Source of the DNA: an uncultured Magnetococcales bacterium | GTDB lineage: Bacteria; Pseudomonadota; Magnetococcia; Magnetococcales; Magnetaquicoccaceae | Assembly: GCA_903913345.1 (NCBI GenBank) | Contig: CAIWLA010000131.1 | Location: 1-6,164 of the forward strand | DNA: 6,164 bases | Direction: 5' to 3' | Shown: in pieces, positions 5,256 through 6,164 of the stretch | Numbering within the stretch: position 1 is the stretch's first letter | How the letters are laid out: the number at the start of each line of letters is the position of its first letter | Notes under the pieces: model-generated | Databases searched by the model: none | What the model was told of the DNA's origin: nothing | What the model saw: the letters and a program-made list of their open reading frames with translations, nothing else | Translations under genes and position numbers: made by a program

Positions 5256-6083
5256 ATGTCTCTTCCCATCAAGCAGATTACATCTCCAGATGGCCGGTTC
5301 GGTGAAAGGCCCTCTCGCTTCGCTCCCCCCAAAGAACAGGTGGCAGAGACAGACCCCTCTGCGGCCCTGAGTGAGGTTTTTGGCCATTTTTTCTCCACCC
5401 CGCGGACGGCGAGTATTCGCAAAAAAAACCAATTGTTGCGCGATGCCAACGATGCCGTCTCTCTGATTCAGGTGGCCGACGATGGTCTGGATACCACCAC
5501 CACCACCTTGAGCCACATGCGCCGACTCGCCTCCCCGGATCAAGCCGATGGGGCGCACGGTGCCGTTGACCGACTGACGGAACAACTGGCCCTTACGGAG
5601 GATATTTGGACCATTGCCCAGCAAACCCTGTTCAATGCCCAACCCGTGTTGAATGGTCGCGTCCATCAGCAACGGTATGCGGCCGGTGAGGGTTCGGAAA
5701 ATCTCGTTCCCATCTCCATTTCTGACATTGGCGGGATGGCGTTGCAGCTTCAGAAGGCCATCGGGGCTGCGGTCAACAGGGAGTCCGTCATGGGCAGTGC
5801 GGAGGTGGCCGATGCCCAACTGGAGCTGATTGATCAAATGCTGGGGTCGGTTGCCGAGATGCGGGCTGCGCTGGACGCTTTGCAAACCCGTTTTGCGGAG
5901 GCCGTCGCCCGTTTGCAGCGTCTCACGGAAAACACGTTTGAGGCCAGCAATCGCATTTCCGACGTGGGCATTGCCATCGAAACCTCCACCATCACCCGGA
6001 ATGCCATTCGCCAGTTGGCGGAGCAGTCCGTTCCGGTCCAGGCCAATCAGGAACCCCAGTTGACCATGCAGTTGCTGAATTAG
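5256..6083 (+). CDS. Flagellin-related protein with a replaced N-terminus
   Basis: This 275-residue protein is clearly related to bacterial flagellin over two regions. Residues about 55-140 match the N-terminal D1 helices: LLRDANDAVSLIQVADDGLD parallels the family's NANDGISLAQTAEGAL, and FNAQPVLNG parallels FNGQKLLDG. Residues about 185-275 match the C-terminal D1/D0 region: ELIDQMLGSVAEMRAALDAL, then TRFAEAVARL, NRISDVGIAIETSTITRN and a PVQANQEP tail near the LL end. Flagellins polymerise outside the cell using paired N- and C-terminal D0 helices. Here the first 50 or so residues are proline- and charge-rich (GERPSRFAPPKEQ) and lack the family's MALxINTN...LSSGLRINSAKDD pattern. There is almost no variable D2/D3 insert. 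AAGGA (5244-5248) lies 7 nt before the ATG. It may be a minor or specialised filament component, a regulator, or a non-polymerising paralogue. No chaperone or hook gene is visible nearby. Confidence 0.8.
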   Translation: MSLPIKQITSPDGRFGERPSRFAPPKEQVAETDPSAALSEVFGHFFSTPRTASIRKKNQLLRDANDAVSLIQVADDGLDTTTTTLSHMRRLASPDQADGAHGAVDRLTEQLALTEDIWTIAQQTLFNAQPVLNGRVHQQRYAAGEGSENLVPISISDIGGMALQLQKAIGAAVNRESVMGSAEVADAQLELIDQMLGSVAEMRAALDALQTRFAEAVARLQRLTENTFEASNRISDVGIAIETSTITRNAIRQLAEQSVPVQANQEPQLTMQLLN

Positions 6084-6164
6084 CGGGCCAACAAGGGGGA
6101 GGGAGACCGGTTTTGTAAAAGGATTATGGGGGTCTGGGGGAGATTATCTCCCCCAGTGGGGGTG
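6084..6164 (+). repeat. G-rich intergenic element with a 10-bp hairpin, possibly dispersed
   Basis: The stretch after the flagellin-like stop contains runs of five G at about 6096, 6128, 6136 and 6157 and no plausible gene. It continues beyond the window. Its regular G5 blocks (GGGGGTCTGGGGG, then CCCCCAGTGGGGG) look like the intergenic repeat units that some proteobacteria carry in many copies. One copy cannot prove repetition. Confidence 0.35.
6134..6156. terminator. Perfect 10-bp stem-loop downstream of the flagellin-like gene
   Basis: CTGGGGGAGA (6134-6143) and TCTCCCCCAG (6147-6156) are exact reverse complements around a TTA loop. The hairpin starts 50 nt after the stop. It is symmetrical on both strands and G/C heavy. 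No T run follows on the plus strand and no A run precedes it, so it may stop or stabilise transcripts without being a canonical intrinsic terminator, or simply be part of a repeat. Confidence 0.5.

Noticed and set aside
3858..5885. A 675-codon open frame on the minus strand spanning the antisense of tesA, much of the flagellin-like gene and the start of ybbA
   Set aside because: It overlaps three well-supported genes. Its translation has no recognisable domain, and it is long only because those GC-rich genes have few stop codons in that antisense frame.
1..6164. CRISPR arrays, tRNA or rRNA genes, insertion sequence ends
   Set aside because: No spaced direct repeats, cloverleaf-like segments, rRNA-like stretches or transposase motifs were seen on either strand.

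Overview
The window comes from a Gram-negative, flagellated bacterium, most likely a proteobacterium. The evidence is a ybbA-ybbP ABC gene pair diverging from tesA (the arrangement known in Escherichia coli), a Sec-exported TesA and a flagellin-related protein. Several relatives of flagellin and G-rich hairpins between genes would fit Magnetococcia, but that is a guess from memory and not shown by the sequence.

Left part (1-1170, all minus strand): an accessory stretch. In transcription order it holds a C-terminal scrap resembling a type III-like restriction helicase, a DUF2281-type antitoxin, a PIN-domain (VapC-like) toxin, a 90-residue piece resembling the C-terminus of a DNA methyltransferase, and the first 24 codons of an AAA/RecF-type ATPase that runs off the window. 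From the antitoxin onward every junction is an overlap (a 32-nt overlap, then TAATG, then TGATG), so these genes look cotranscribed and translationally coupled. I read this as the remains of a restriction-type defence locus with a toxin-antitoxin pair lodged inside it.

Middle (1236-5129): a conserved housekeeping module. An 850-residue, two-FtsX-domain permease (ybbP-like) and its 224-residue ATPase (ybbA-like) overlap by 10 nt on the minus strand. The lipase/thioesterase tesA leaves in the opposite direction. The ybbA and tesA start codons interlock in one CATG tetranucleotide, so there is no intergenic space and each gene's promoter must lie inside the other's coding region.

Right part (5130-6164, plus strand): an intergenic region with a probable tesA terminator and a poor sigma54-like match. 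It is followed by a 275-residue flagellin-related protein that keeps the C-terminal D0/D1 helices but has an unrelated N-terminus. A G-rich element with a perfect 10-bp hairpin follows it and runs off the window.

No rRNA, tRNA, CRISPR array or complete insertion sequence was seen. I did not find a convincing new multi-gene system. The points most worth checking are the interlocked divergent starts, the N-terminally rebuilt flagellin paralogue, and the toxin-antitoxin pair flanked by two restriction-modification C-termini.
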